14,398 nt of DNA. Origin: Polyangiaceae bacterium (GTDB taxonomy: Bacteria; Myxococcota; Polyangia; Polyangiales; Polyangiaceae). Of this stretch, positions 5,038 to 12,016 are shown one piece after another. Under the pieces are notes generated by a model. That model saw only the letters and a list, made by a program, of their open reading frames with translations, was not told the origin of the DNA and ran no database searches. Position numbers and translations under genes: made by a program. The DNA lies in assembly GCA_025936205.1 (NCBI GenBank), contig JAICTU010000222.1, positions 1 through 14,398 on the forward strand, written 5' to 3'. Within the stretch, counting starts at the first letter, position 1, and the number at the start of each line of letters is the position of its first letter.

Positions 5038-6699
5038 GTGGCGTCGGATCGGCACTTCGACTTCTTGATCATCGGTTCCGGCTTCGGCGGCAGCGTGTCT
5101 GCGCTGCGCCTGGTCGAGAAGGGCTATCGCGTGGCCGTGATCGAGCAAGGGTCCGATTATGGGGCGGGGGATTTTGCCAAGACCAACTGGGATCTGCGCA
5201 AATGGCTGTGGATGCCGCGGCTCGGCTTCCGCGGCATCATGCAGCTGCGCCTGTTCCGGCACGTGACCGTGCTGGCGGGGGCGGGCGTGGGCGGAGGCTC
5301 GCTCGGCTACGCCTGCACGTTGCCCATGCCGTCGCGGTTCTTCTACGACGCCGAGGGCTGGGGTGAGCTGGCTGACTGGCGCGCGGAGCTGGCCCCCCAC
5401 TACCAGACGGCCAAGCGCATGCTGGGCGTGGCTCGCGTCCCGCAGTTGTTCGCCGCCGACCGCGTGCTCAAGCGCGTGGCAGAGGCGCGCGGCCAGGCGG
5501 ACAAATTCCAGGTACCGGAGGTGGGCATCTACTTCGGCTCCGCCGCGCAGCAGGCTCCCGATCCGTACTTCGATGGCGAGGGGCCCGAGCGGCGAGGCTG
5601 CCGCTTCTGCGGCGCCTGCATGACGGGCTGCCGCCACAACGCCAAGAACAGTCTCGACAAGAACTACCTGTACCTGGCGCGCAAGCGAGGTCTGGTGTTG
5701 CACGCCGACACGGAAGTGACCGACGTGCGTCCGACCTCCACGGGTTATCGCGTACGGGCCCTGCAGGGTCGCTCCGGCTTCGCGTTCCTGCGCGAGCAGG
5801 TCGAGTACAGCGCGGACCGGGTGATCTTCTCCGCGGGCGCGCTGGGTTCAGTGGATCTGTTGCTGCGGCTGAAGGAGCGCGGCTCCCTGCCCAAGCTGAG
5901 CGATCAGCTCGGCATGCGCGTGCGCACCAACGAGGAGTCGCTGGTCGGGGTGACCGTGAATTCGCGGCAACGCTCGCTCAGCGAAGGGGTGGCGATTGGC
6001 TCGCTGCTGCAGACCGACGAGCGCTCGCACATCGAAGTGGTACGCTACGGCGAGGGTTCGGGCTTCTGGCGCCTCTTGGCACTGCCCTATGTGCCCAAGG
6101 ACGTACCGGGCCCGCTCAAGCTGCTCCTGGCGATCGTGCAGATTTTCCTGCATCCCCTGCGCTTTCTCCGCGCCTGGATGGTGCCGGACTGGGCGAAGTA
6201 CACCGGCATCCTCCTGTACATGCGTGCGTACGAGGGCACGCTGCGCCTGCTGCTGCGCAGCGGGCCCTTCGGGCGGCACATGGGCAGCGCCCTGGACGGG
6301 GGCGAGCGGCCCCGCGCCTACATGCCCGAGTCGTCCGAGCTGATCGAGCAATACGCGTACGAGGCGGACGGTGTGCCCATGTCGGTCTTCTCGGAGACCG
6401 CGCTGAACGTGCCCACGACTGCGCATCTGCTCGGCGGCTGCTGCATGGGCGCAGACGCGGCGAGCGGCGTCATCGACTTGCAACACCGCGCGTTCGGCTA
6501 CTCGGGTCTGTACGTGATCGACGGCTCGGCGGTCTCTGCCAATCCGGGCGTGAACCCCAGCTTGACCATCACTGCGCTCGCGGAGCGGGCGATGAGCTTC
6601 ATTCCCGCCAAGGCGCCCCCAGCTGCGCAGGCAGAGCCAGCTCCGCAAGCAGAGCCAGCTCCGCAAGCAGAGCCAGCCGCGGAAGCCGTCAAGGCGTGA
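5038..6699 (+). CDS. GMC-family FAD oxidoreductase (ChoD/cholesterol oxidase-like)
   Basis: GMC flavoproteins oxidise alcohols, including sterols, using FAD. The 553-residue product opens with the dinucleotide fold GSGFGGSVSALRLVEKG (13-29) and then LAGAGVGGGSLGYACT (79-94). It ends with the GMC C-terminal block: H463 in AHLLGGCCMG, then IDGSAVSANPGVNPS with N506, the usual catalytic His and Asn positions. A four-cysteine insert C188-x2-C191-x2-C194-x3-C198 is spaced like a [4Fe-4S] ferredoxin loop; a similar insert occurs, as I recall, in ChoD-type proteins. A stretch near 345-395 is hydrophobic and may contact membrane. The tail holds three AEPAPQ-like repeats. GTG 5038 puts the FAD fold at the N-terminus; TTG 4993 is an alternative and neither has a good ribosome site. 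The substrate is unknown. Confidence 0.87.
   Translation: MASDRHFDFLIIGSGFGGSVSALRLVEKGYRVAVIEQGSDYGAGDFAKTNWDLRKWLWMPRLGFRGIMQLRLFRHVTVLAGAGVGGGSLGYACTLPMPSRFFYDAEGWGELADWRAELAPHYQTAKRMLGVARVPQLFAADRVLKRVAEARGQADKFQVPEVGIYFGSAAQQAPDPYFDGEGPERRGCRFCGACMTGCRHNAKNSLDKNYLYLARKRGLVLHADTEVTDVRPTSTGYRVRALQGRSGFAFLREQVEYSADRVIFSAGALGSVDLLLRLKERGSLPKLSDQLGMRVRTNEESLVGVTVNSRQRSLSEGVAIGSLLQTDERSHIEVVRYGEGSGFWRLLALPYVPKDVPGPLKLLLAIVQIFLHPLRFLRAWMVPDWAKYTGILLYMRAYEGTLRLLLRSGPFGRHMGSALDGGERPRAYMPESSELIEQYAYEADGVPMSVFSETALNVPTTAHLLGGCCMGADAASGVIDLQHRAFGYSGLYVIDGSAVSANPGVNPSLTITALAERAMSFIPAKAPPAAQAEPAPQAEPAPQAEPAAEAVKA
6631..6684 (+). repeat. Three 18-bp tandem repeats in the GMC C-terminal tail
   Basis: Two identical 18-bp units (6631-6648, 6649-6666) and one diverged copy (6667-6684) encode AEPAPQ, AEPAPQ and AEPAAE, residues 532-549. 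The tail lies beyond the folded GMC domain and is probably disordered. The copy number may vary between strains. Confidence 0.9.
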
Positions 6700-7837
6700 G
6701 CTCGCACAGCCGCGCTGCCGCGTGGTCGAGCGTACTGTCGTTCTTGGCGAAGCAGAAGCGCACGATGCGCTGATCGGGCTCTCGCTCGTAGAAGGGCGAA
6801 ACAGGGATCACCGCCACGCCGACTTCCACCGCCAGCTTGCGAGCGAACTCCAGGTCGGGCTCGTTCGACAGCGCCGAGTAGTCGGCGAGCTGAAAATAGG
6901 TGGCGGCCACGGGCAGCAGCCGAAAGTGCGAGCTCGCGAGCATGCTGCGAAAGCGATCGCGCTTGGTCTGATAGAAGCCGGGCAGCGCGCTCAGGAGCTC
7001 GGGCTGCTGCTCCAGCAGCTCCGCGAAGGCGTATTGCGCCGCCGTGGAGGTACTGAAGGTCACGAACTGGTGCACCTTGCGCAGCTCGACGGTCAGCGGC
7101 GCGGGCGCGACCACCCAGCCCACCTTCCAGCCCGTGGTGTGGTAGGTCTTGCCGAACGAGCCGACCACGAAGCTTCGCTCGCGCAACTCGCTGTTGCGCA
7201 GCAGGCTCTGGTGCTGCACTCCGTCGTAGACAATGTGCTCGTACACCTCGTCGGAGAGCAGGAAGACATTGCTGTCGCGCAGCAGCTCCGCCAGCGCCGT
7301 GAGATCGCTCGGCTGCAGCACGGCACCGCTCGGGTTGTGCGGAAAATTGAGCACGATCAGCCGCGTGCGCGGGTTGATGGCGCTCGCGAGCCGTTGCCAG
7401 TCTATGCGATACTCCGCGCTGAGCGGCAGGTGCACGACACGCCCGCCTTGCAGGAGCACCGCGGGCTCGTAGGAATCGTAACATGGGTCGAACACGATCA
7501 CCTCGTCGCCGCTGCGCACCACGGCGGTGATGACGTCGAACAGCCCTTCCGTGGCTCCGTCGGTGACGGTAATGCAGCTCTCCGGCTCGATCTTGGCGCC
7601 ATGGTCGCGCCCGAGCTTCTTCGCGATCTGTTGCAGCAGCCGCGGGACCCCCGGCATCGGCGCGTACTGGTTCTTGCCGGCTTTCACGTAACGCTGCAGG
7701 GACTCGGCGAAGAGCGGGGGCGGCTCGAAGTCGGGGAAACCCTGCCCCAGATTGAGGGCGCCGGTCTGCTCGGCGAGGCGCGACATCACGGTGAAGATGG
7801 TGGTGCCCACGCGCGGAAGCTTGGATTCGAGGTGCAT
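6689..7837 (-). CDS. ybdL: YbdL-type methionine aminotransferase (PLP, class I)
   Basis: This fold-type I PLP aminotransferase of 382 residues resembles E. coli YbdL along its whole length. The shared blocks are SKLPRVGTTIF (5-15), NLGQGFPDF (29-37), NQYAPMPG (56-63), NFPHNPSG (164-171), SDEVYEHI (195-202), SFGKTYHTTGWKVG (227-240) and IPVSPFY (344-350). The PLP lysine should be K230, with D196 and Y199 contacting the cofactor and R360 the substrate carboxylate. YbdL prefers methionine, and relatives act on kynurenine or glutamine, so the substrate is inferred. The ATG at 7837 matches the YbdL N-terminus; a 59-residue upstream extension is a shadow of ygfZ. It starts 10 nt after the ygfZ stop and overlaps the GMC gene tail to tail by 11 bp. 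No Shine-Dalgarno is seen, which fits coupling to ygfZ. Confidence 0.9.
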   Translation of the reverse strand: MHLESKLPRVGTTIFTVMSRLAEQTGALNLGQGFPDFEPPPLFAESLQRYVKAGKNQYAPMPGVPRLLQQIAKKLGRDHGAKIEPESCITVTDGATEGLFDVITAVVRSGDEVIVFDPCYDSYEPAVLLQGGRVVHLPLSAEYRIDWQRLASAINPRTRLIVLNFPHNPSGAVLQPSDLTALAELLRDSNVFLLSDEVYEHIVYDGVQHQSLLRNSELRERSFVVGSFGKTYHTTGWKVGWVVAPAPLTVELRKVHQFVTFSTSTAAQYAFAELLEQQPELLSALPGFYQTKRDRFRSMLASSHFRLLPVAATYFQLADYSALSNEPDLEFARKLAVEVGVAVIPVSPFYEREPDQRIVRFCFAKNDSTLDHAAARLCELTP

Positions 7838-7847
7838 GCTGTGGTGT

Positions 7848-8795
7848 TCAGAGGGGATCGGTGGGGCGCGCGGGCCAGCGCGGATCGTTTGCCGGGCCGC
7901 AGTGCAGGTCGTGCTCATGCTGGGCGAGCGGCTCGAGCTCCACACGAGCCAGCGCGAGCCAGGCGCCAGCGAAGGGGCTGAAGGCGCTGGAGACGAGCTT
8001 GCCGATGCTGGCACGAGCCGGATCCATCAGCTCCCAGCCCGCCTCCACGGCTGTGTCCGGGGGAGCCTCGATGCGCAGCAGGCGCAGGCTGCGCTTCACC
8101 TTGCCGCGCATGTCCTGCATGCAAACCACCTCTTGTCCCAGATAGCAGCCCTTGGTCCAGTTCACCGCGCGGCGCTCGAGCGCGGCTTCGTGAGGGCGGT
8201 CGCGGCCGTCGAAATCCGTGCCGAGCTCGGGCAGACCGCGCTCGAGTCGCAGCTGCAGCCAGTCGCGCTCGCTGAGCAGCTCGCCCTGGCAGGCGCTCAT
8301 CAGCTGCGGAATGCGCGCCTGCTCCACGAGCAACGCCGCTCCACCCAGCCCCGACCAGTCCAGGCTGCCGGCATGGCCGCCGAACTGTCGCGCCAGCTCG
8401 CCCGCTCGCTCGATCGCACGCGGGCCGTGCAGCGCGAACCACTGGCGGGGCGGGCTCGGGCGCGCCAGCTCGGCGTCTTCCATGATCAGCATGCGGCCCA
8501 GCTCGGCCTCGACGGCGTCGACCGTGCCGGGCGCGAGCGCGAGCCAGAGCTGCTCGGCTGCGGCCACCACCCAGAGCACGCTCTGGATCTTACCCTGCCG
8601 GTTCAACGTCAGGCCCCAGGTGCCTTGCCCCGGCTGGAGCTTGCCCACCTGGCAGGTCACCAGACCCTCGAGCCACGAGCTTCGCTCCGGGCCGCTCACG
8701 ACCAAGGTGCCCCAGTCAGCGCGCGGGTGGATGGCCACGCTGGTCCGGGCGCGTTCGGGGCCTCTCGAAGTGGGCTCACTGCCGATCGTAGACAT
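7848..8795 (-). CDS. ygfZ: Folate-binding Fe-S enzyme maintenance protein YgfZ
   Basis: YgfZ (bacterial relative of IBA57, GcvT fold) binds tetrahydrofolate and helps make or repair certain Fe-S enzymes such as MiaB. The 315-residue product carries the diagnostic K-G-C-Y-x-G-Q-E motif as KGCYLGQE at 215-222 (Cys217). The usual arginine-glycine-lysine stretch follows (MRGKVKRSL, 229-237), and the N-terminal half is GcvT-like (LVTCQVGKLQPGQGTW at 45-60). The glycine-cleavage GcvT itself is longer and lacks this motif. The gene starts at ATG 8795 with a -10-like box only 6 nt upstream and no Shine-Dalgarno, suggesting a leaderless or very short 5' end. It is first in a two-gene unit with the aminotransferase. 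Confidence 0.9.
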   Translation of the reverse strand: MSTIGSEPTSRGPERARTSVAIHPRADWGTLVVSGPERSSWLEGLVTCQVGKLQPGQGTWGLTLNRQGKIQSVLWVVAAAEQLWLALAPGTVDAVEAELGRMLIMEDAELARPSPPRQWFALHGPRAIERAGELARQFGGHAGSLDWSGLGGAALLVEQARIPQLMSACQGELLSERDWLQLRLERGLPELGTDFDGRDRPHEAALERRAVNWTKGCYLGQEVVCMQDMRGKVKRSLRLLRIEAPPDTAVEAGWELMDPARASIGKLVSSAFSPFAGAWLALARVELEPLAQHEHDLHCGPANDPRWPARPTDPL

Positions 8796-8801
8796 GATTT
8801 C

Positions 8802-8829
8802 GATATATTGGACCCGCGGGCGATGTCCA
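8802..8829 (-). promoter_or_regulatory. Candidate near-leaderless promoter of ygfZ
   Basis: On the minus strand TGGACA (8829-8824; five of six to TTGACA) is followed after 16 nt by TATATC (8807-8802; four of six to TATAAT). The ygfZ ATG begins 6 nt beyond the -10, so transcription would start at or beside the A of ATG. Expression of the ygfZ-aminotransferase unit would depend on it. Hexamers are seen; activity is inferred. Confidence 0.45.
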
Positions 8830-8875
8830 GCCCGGACCAGGGGCTGGGGAGCTGGTCTGCCCAGCGCTGCGCGCT
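8827..8875. promoter_or_regulatory. Overlapping inverted repeats between ygfZ and SDR
   Basis: CCAGCCC (8827-8833) and GGGCTGG (8841-8847) form a perfect 7-bp inverted repeat that overlaps the -35 of the ygfZ promoter. GACCAG (8835-8840) also matches CTGGTC (8852-8857). GCTGG (8851-8855) pairs with CCAGC (8861-8865), and AGCGC (8863-8867) with GCGCT (8871-8875). They are mutually exclusive as hairpins. The rest of the 123-nt divergent gap holds only a weak rightward promoter candidate, TTGAAG (8882-8887) and TACATC (8905-8910). An operator controlling both genes is possible. Confidence 0.4.
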
Positions 8876-8918
8876 AGGACGTTGAAGCGTTTCCGGGCTT
8901 TGGCTACATCCACCGGGC

Positions 8919-9728
8919 ATGAAACCAATGGACCTGACGAGCCGCTGGATCCTGATCACCGGAGCCTCGTCGGGGCTCGGGCGAGAGCTGGCTCGCGTGC
9001 TGGCGCGCGACCACGGAGCAAACTTGGTGGTGGTGGCGCGCCGCCGCGAGCGCCTCGACGAGCTCGCCAGCGAGCTCGAGACGAAATATGGCGTCTCGGT
9101 GCGAGCGCTGACCGCTGACCTTGGACAGATCGATCAGGTGGAGCGCGTCTTCAGGGAGGCGACCCAGGACACGCCGCTCTACGGGGCGATCCTCAATGCC
9201 GGGATCACGCACTTCGGCAAGTGGGATGAGCTGAGCTGGCCCGACTACGAGCGCATGCAGGCGCTGAACGTGACCAGCGTCGTGCGCATGACCACGCTGC
9301 TCTTGCCGTACCTGGAGAAGCGCAAGGAGCAGGGGGGCCTGATGCTGGTCTCGAGCATGGCCGGGCTGGTGCCGGTGCCGTATCAGACCGCCTATTCGGC
9401 GACGAAGGCCTTCCTGGTGCACTTCGGTTGCGGCCTGCACCATGAGATGGAGCCGCGAGGCGTGAGCGTCACCACCTTCGTACCGGGCGGGATCCAGACG
9501 GAGATGACCGAAGGCGCCGCCTTCAACGATCTGCGCAGCTGGCTGATGCCCGTCGAGCGCTGCGCGCGGGATGCGGTGCGCGCGTTTCGCGATCGCGAGT
9601 ACGTCTACAGTCCGGGCATCGTCTACCGCTGGGGCTCGGCGGTGACGCGGCTCTTGCCGCAGCGCTTCTTCATCGGCCGTGTCGCGGAGCAATATCGCCG
9701 CTCGCTGGAGCGGAATCGCTCGAGCTGA
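8919..9728 (+). CDS. Classical short-chain dehydrogenase/reductase
   Basis: This is an NAD(P)-dependent oxidoreductase of 269 residues. It has the classical SDR markers: cofactor loop TGASSGLG at 14-21, NAG at 93-95, structural Asn117, catalytic Ser146 (LVSSMAG) and Y159-x3-K163 (YSATK). VPGGIQTEM at 188-196 follows as in the family. Arg41-43 after the second strand (VVVARRRER) suggests NADP(H). The C-terminal 60 residues after the fold are basic and hydrophobic, as in DltE- or DHRS7-like members. The substrate is unknown. ATG 8919 was chosen; ATG 8928 is an equally possible start 3 codons later, and neither has a good ribosome site. The 3' end overlaps the Crp/Fnr gene on the other strand by 59 bp. 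Confidence 0.9.
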   Translation: MKPMDLTSRWILITGASSGLGRELARVLARDHGANLVVVARRRERLDELASELETKYGVSVRALTADLGQIDQVERVFREATQDTPLYGAILNAGITHFGKWDELSWPDYERMQALNVTSVVRMTTLLLPYLEKRKEQGGLMLVSSMAGLVPVPYQTAYSATKAFLVHFGCGLHHEMEPRGVSVTTFVPGGIQTEMTEGAAFNDLRSWLMPVERCARDAVRAFRDREYVYSPGIVYRWGSAVTRLLPQRFFIGRVAEQYRRSLERNRSS

Positions 9729-10323
9729 GCCGGCGGCGCGCGCGCAACCGGCTGAGCGAGACCGGCGTGATCCCCAGATACGAGGCGATGTCGTAGTCGT
9801 GCAGCCGCGGCAAGAGCTCGCGGTGCGTCTCGCAGAAGCGACGGTAGCGTTCCGTCGCGCTGGCAGTCAGCAGCTCGTGCGCACGCTGCTCGCGTTCCAC
9901 CAGGTTGGTCTCCGCGATCCGCCGGCCCACGATCTGCCAGCACACATGGCGCGCATAGAGCCCTTCGAGCTCGGACCACGGGAGCACGAACAGGCAGGTT
10001 GGTTCCAGCGCTTCGACGCGCAAATGCGACGGCTGCTGCGTGAGCAGCGACGCATAGGCGCCGACCACGCTGCCAGGCCCGCCGAAGCCGCGCACGACAC
10101 GCTTGCCATGCTCCGTCAGGTGCAGCTTGCGGATCAGCCCCTGTACCACGAAGCCGAGGCGGTCGGCGATCACGCCTGCCTCGCTGAGCGCCTGCTGGGG
10201 GGCGAGCTCCAGCCAGCTCAGGCGCCGCTCGAAATAGTCCCATTCCGCGGCCGGGATCTCCGCCAGCTGTCGCAGCAGGGGCAGCACACAGCTCCCGGGG
10301 TTCTTATCCGCGGTAAAGGACAT
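9670..10323 (-). CDS. Crp/Fnr-family transcriptional regulator
   Basis: This 217-residue protein has a cyclic-nucleotide-binding-like beta-barrel at about 20-125 (FVVQGLIRKL at 58-67, GGPGSVVGAY at 81-90), a long dimerisation helix at about 128-160 and a C-terminal helix-turn-helix (DYDIASYLGITPVSLSRLRARR at about 176-197). The cAMP-contacting pattern of E. coli CRP (G-E-L with R-S) is not present, and cysteines are not arranged as in FNR, so the signal is unknown. ATG 10323 has GGAG only 2 nt away. GTG 10287 (residue 13) has GGGAG at 4 nt and is a good alternative giving 205 residues. It diverges from the GDPD-like gene with 17 nt between starts and overlaps the SDR convergently, so it may regulate either neighbour. 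Confidence 0.88.
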   Translation of the reverse strand: MSFTADKNPGSCVLPLLRQLAEIPAAEWDYFERRLSWLELAPQQALSEAGVIADRLGFVVQGLIRKLHLTEHGKRVVRGFGGPGSVVGAYASLLTQQPSHLRVEALEPTCLFVLPWSELEGLYARHVCWQIVGRRIAETNLVEREQRAHELLTASATERYRRFCETHRELLPRLHDYDIASYLGITPVSLSRLRARRRLSSSDSAPASGDIAPRHGR

Positions 10324-10340
10324 CGCTCCGGATTTGGCGG

Positions 10341-11108
10341 ATGTTCGCGGGCATGTCGAGCCCATTCACGATCGTCGCCAAGGCGGGCGGCTCGGGCGAG
10401 GGCGCTGAAAACACCTGCGCCGCGATCACCGCGGCCCTGGCCGTGCCTCCTCCAGAAGGAGCACGCCTGGCGATCGAGGTGGACCTGCGTCTGAGCGCGG
10501 ACGGAGTGCTGGTCGCGCTCCATGATGCAACGCTGGAGCGCAGCACGGATGGGGTGGGGCGAGTGCGAGAGCTTTCGCTGCGCCAGCTGCGGGAGCTGCG
10601 GGTGGGGCCAGGGCAGGAGCGAATTCCGCTGCTCGAGGAGGTAAGCGAGCAAGTGGGGGAGCACGAGCTGGTGGTGGAGGCCCACGACTCCGACGTGCTG
10701 GCCGCGCAGGCGCTGGTGCGTTGCCTGCGACGGTTGCCCGCGCGCGCGCGGCAACGGGTGATCGTGGCCAGCGAGCATTCCACGGTGGTGCGGGCCGTGC
10801 GCGGCTTGGACCCAAGCCTGCGCACCGCCGCCAGCGCGCGCGAAGTGTGGCGAAAGCTGATCTGCGCGCGGCTCGGCCTCGGGCGCTGGGCGCCGCGCGG
10901 GCACACCTGGATGGTCCCGGCGCGACATCGGGGGCTCGAGGTCGTCACGCCGGGCTTCAGTGAGAGCGCTCGACGCGGCGGAGACGAGCTCTGGGTCTAC
11001 GTCGTGGACGACGCAGCCGAGGCTCGTCGGCTGCGTACGCTGGGTGCGAGCGGCTGTTTCACCACGCGCCCGCGCGCGCTCTGTGCGGAGCTGGCGCGCG
11101 GGAGCTGA
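10341..11108 (+). CDS. Glycerophosphodiester phosphodiesterase-like, degenerate active site
   Basis: The 255-residue protein follows the GDPD TIM-barrel pattern: GxGAENT at 20-25, IEVDLRLSADG at 45-55, VALHDATLERSTDG at 58-71, IPLLEEV at 95-101, and a C-terminal W-x-V-x-D strand with FTTRP. GDPDs hydrolyse glycerophosphodiesters using two histidines and a metal. Here the invariant HRG after the first strand is K14-A15-G16, and the later E-x-K is E113-A-H115. E23, E46, D48 and H61 remain. Loss of the first catalytic His suggests a binding or otherwise altered role. There is no signal peptide, so it should be cytoplasmic. ATG 10341 or 10353 may be used; neither has a clear ribosome site. The only room for its promoter is inside the Crp/Fnr gene. 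The next gene ends 27 nt away, convergent. Confidence 0.75.
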   Translation: MFAGMSSPFTIVAKAGGSGEGAENTCAAITAALAVPPPEGARLAIEVDLRLSADGVLVALHDATLERSTDGVGRVRELSLRQLRELRVGPGQERIPLLEEVSEQVGEHELVVEAHDSDVLAAQALVRCLRRLPARARQRVIVASEHSTVVRAVRGLDPSLRTAASAREVWRKLICARLGLGRWAPRGHTWMVPARHRGLEVVTPGFSESARRGGDELWVYVVDDAAEARRLRTLGASGCFTTRPRALCAELARGS

Positions 11109-11135
11109 TCGTGCAGATCGGCGGCAAGCAGTCGG

Positions 11136-11945
11136 CTATTGCGACACGCAGCTGCCCACGCCGTTCAGCACACGGCAGATCGTTCCGCCGGTCCTGGGGC
11201 AGTTCTCGCTGCCGGTACAGCCGTCGGGATAGACACAGGCGAGCTCGGGGGGGAGGTAGGTGGAGCCGGAGCACGTCGCCTGGACCAGCGCGCACATGCC
11301 ATTCGCCCGCGCGGTGCAGTCGGCGTTCGACTTGCAGGAGGCCGTGATGCACTCGCGGATCGCCCCGCCGAGGATCTGCTCATCGACGGTCAGACCGCGC
11401 GGGCCGCACACGCCGCCGGGGCAATCCGAATCTGCGGCACAGCCGTCCTTGCGGCAGGCATTGCGCACGACGGGCGGCGCGTTACCGCACAGCCCTCCCG
11501 CGAAGGCCAGCACCGGGTAGCAGGTGCTGCCCGCGGCACACGGCGTCGTGGCGTTGCACTCGTCCGCAGCAGCATTCATCGATGCCGCCGTAGCTTCTGC
11601 GGGTTGATAGGTACAGACCTGGTAAGCACCCGCCACGGTGGCACAGGCGGACGTGCCAGGGGTGTCGCTCCTGCACTCGCCTGCGCTGATGCATTCGCCC
11701 GTCTCCGGCGCGTCTACAGACGCCACGACACGCGAGGGCAGTCCCTGGCTGCTCCCACCGGTGCCACCTCCACCCGAACCGCCGGTATTACTCGACGATC
11801 CCCCCGTGGAAGCGCCATCATCCGAATCGTCCGAGTCCCCCCCGCCGCAGCCGACCCAGACCGCACCGGAAAACAGCGCACAAGACAACAGCGCACCGAG
11901 GGCGCCCGCAGTCCGCGTGGCGCCTTGCGATCGAGTACTCATCAT
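11136..11945 (-). CDS. Cys-rich putative lipoprotein, function unknown
   Basis: This is a secreted protein of 269 residues (or 268 from ATG 11942). It has a basic N-terminus, a hydrophobic stretch and a lipobox-like WVGC with the candidate lipidated Cys at 33. Position -3 is Trp rather than Leu, so lipidation is likely but not certain. About 35 residues of Gly/Ser/Asp/Thr linker follow, then a domain with 22 cysteines in 4-9 residue steps. Units resemble C-x3-C-x4-DC-x-G-x-C (DGCAADSDCPGGVC; ASCKSNADC; DGCTGSENC), probably three disulfide-rich modules on the cell surface or in the periplasm. Such proteins are common in myxobacteria, but I recognise no specific family and assign no function. 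It lies 71 nt downstream of hemH on the same strand, with its own -10-like box. Confidence 0.78.
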   Translation of the reverse strand: MMSTRSQGATRTAGALGALLSCALFSGAVWVGCGGGDSDDSDDGASTGGSSSNTGGSGGGGTGGSSQGLPSRVVASVDAPETGECISAGECRSDTPGTSACATVAGAYQVCTYQPAEATAASMNAAADECNATTPCAAGSTCYPVLAFAGGLCGNAPPVVRNACRKDGCAADSDCPGGVCGPRGLTVDEQILGGAIRECITASCKSNADCTARANGMCALVQATCSGSTYLPPELACVYPDGCTGSENCPRTGGTICRVLNGVGSCVSQ

Positions 11946-11951
11946 GCCGCG

Positions 11952-11957
11952 ACTATA
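11952..11957 (-). promoter_or_regulatory. -10-like box 6 nt before the lipoprotein ATG
   Basis: TATAGT on the minus strand (11957-11952, five of six to TATAAT) stands exactly 6 nt before ATG 11945. No -35 match at 16-18 nt and no Shine-Dalgarno are visible. The spacing would give a leaderless transcript, as proposed for ygfZ. The rest of the 71-nt gap to hemH contains CCCTC/GAGGG (11993-11997 and 12002-12006), a small hairpin without a T-tract. Confidence 0.28.
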
Positions 11958-12016
11958 CACACAGGGCGAGTACCCCCGCACGCCCGGAGCAGCCCTCCCT
12001 GGAGGGGAATCGCACC

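Noticed and set aside
6722..7981. 419-codon plus-strand open frame
   Set aside because: It is antisense to the aminotransferase and ygfZ, both clearly conserved families. The translation is low-complexity and unrecognisable.
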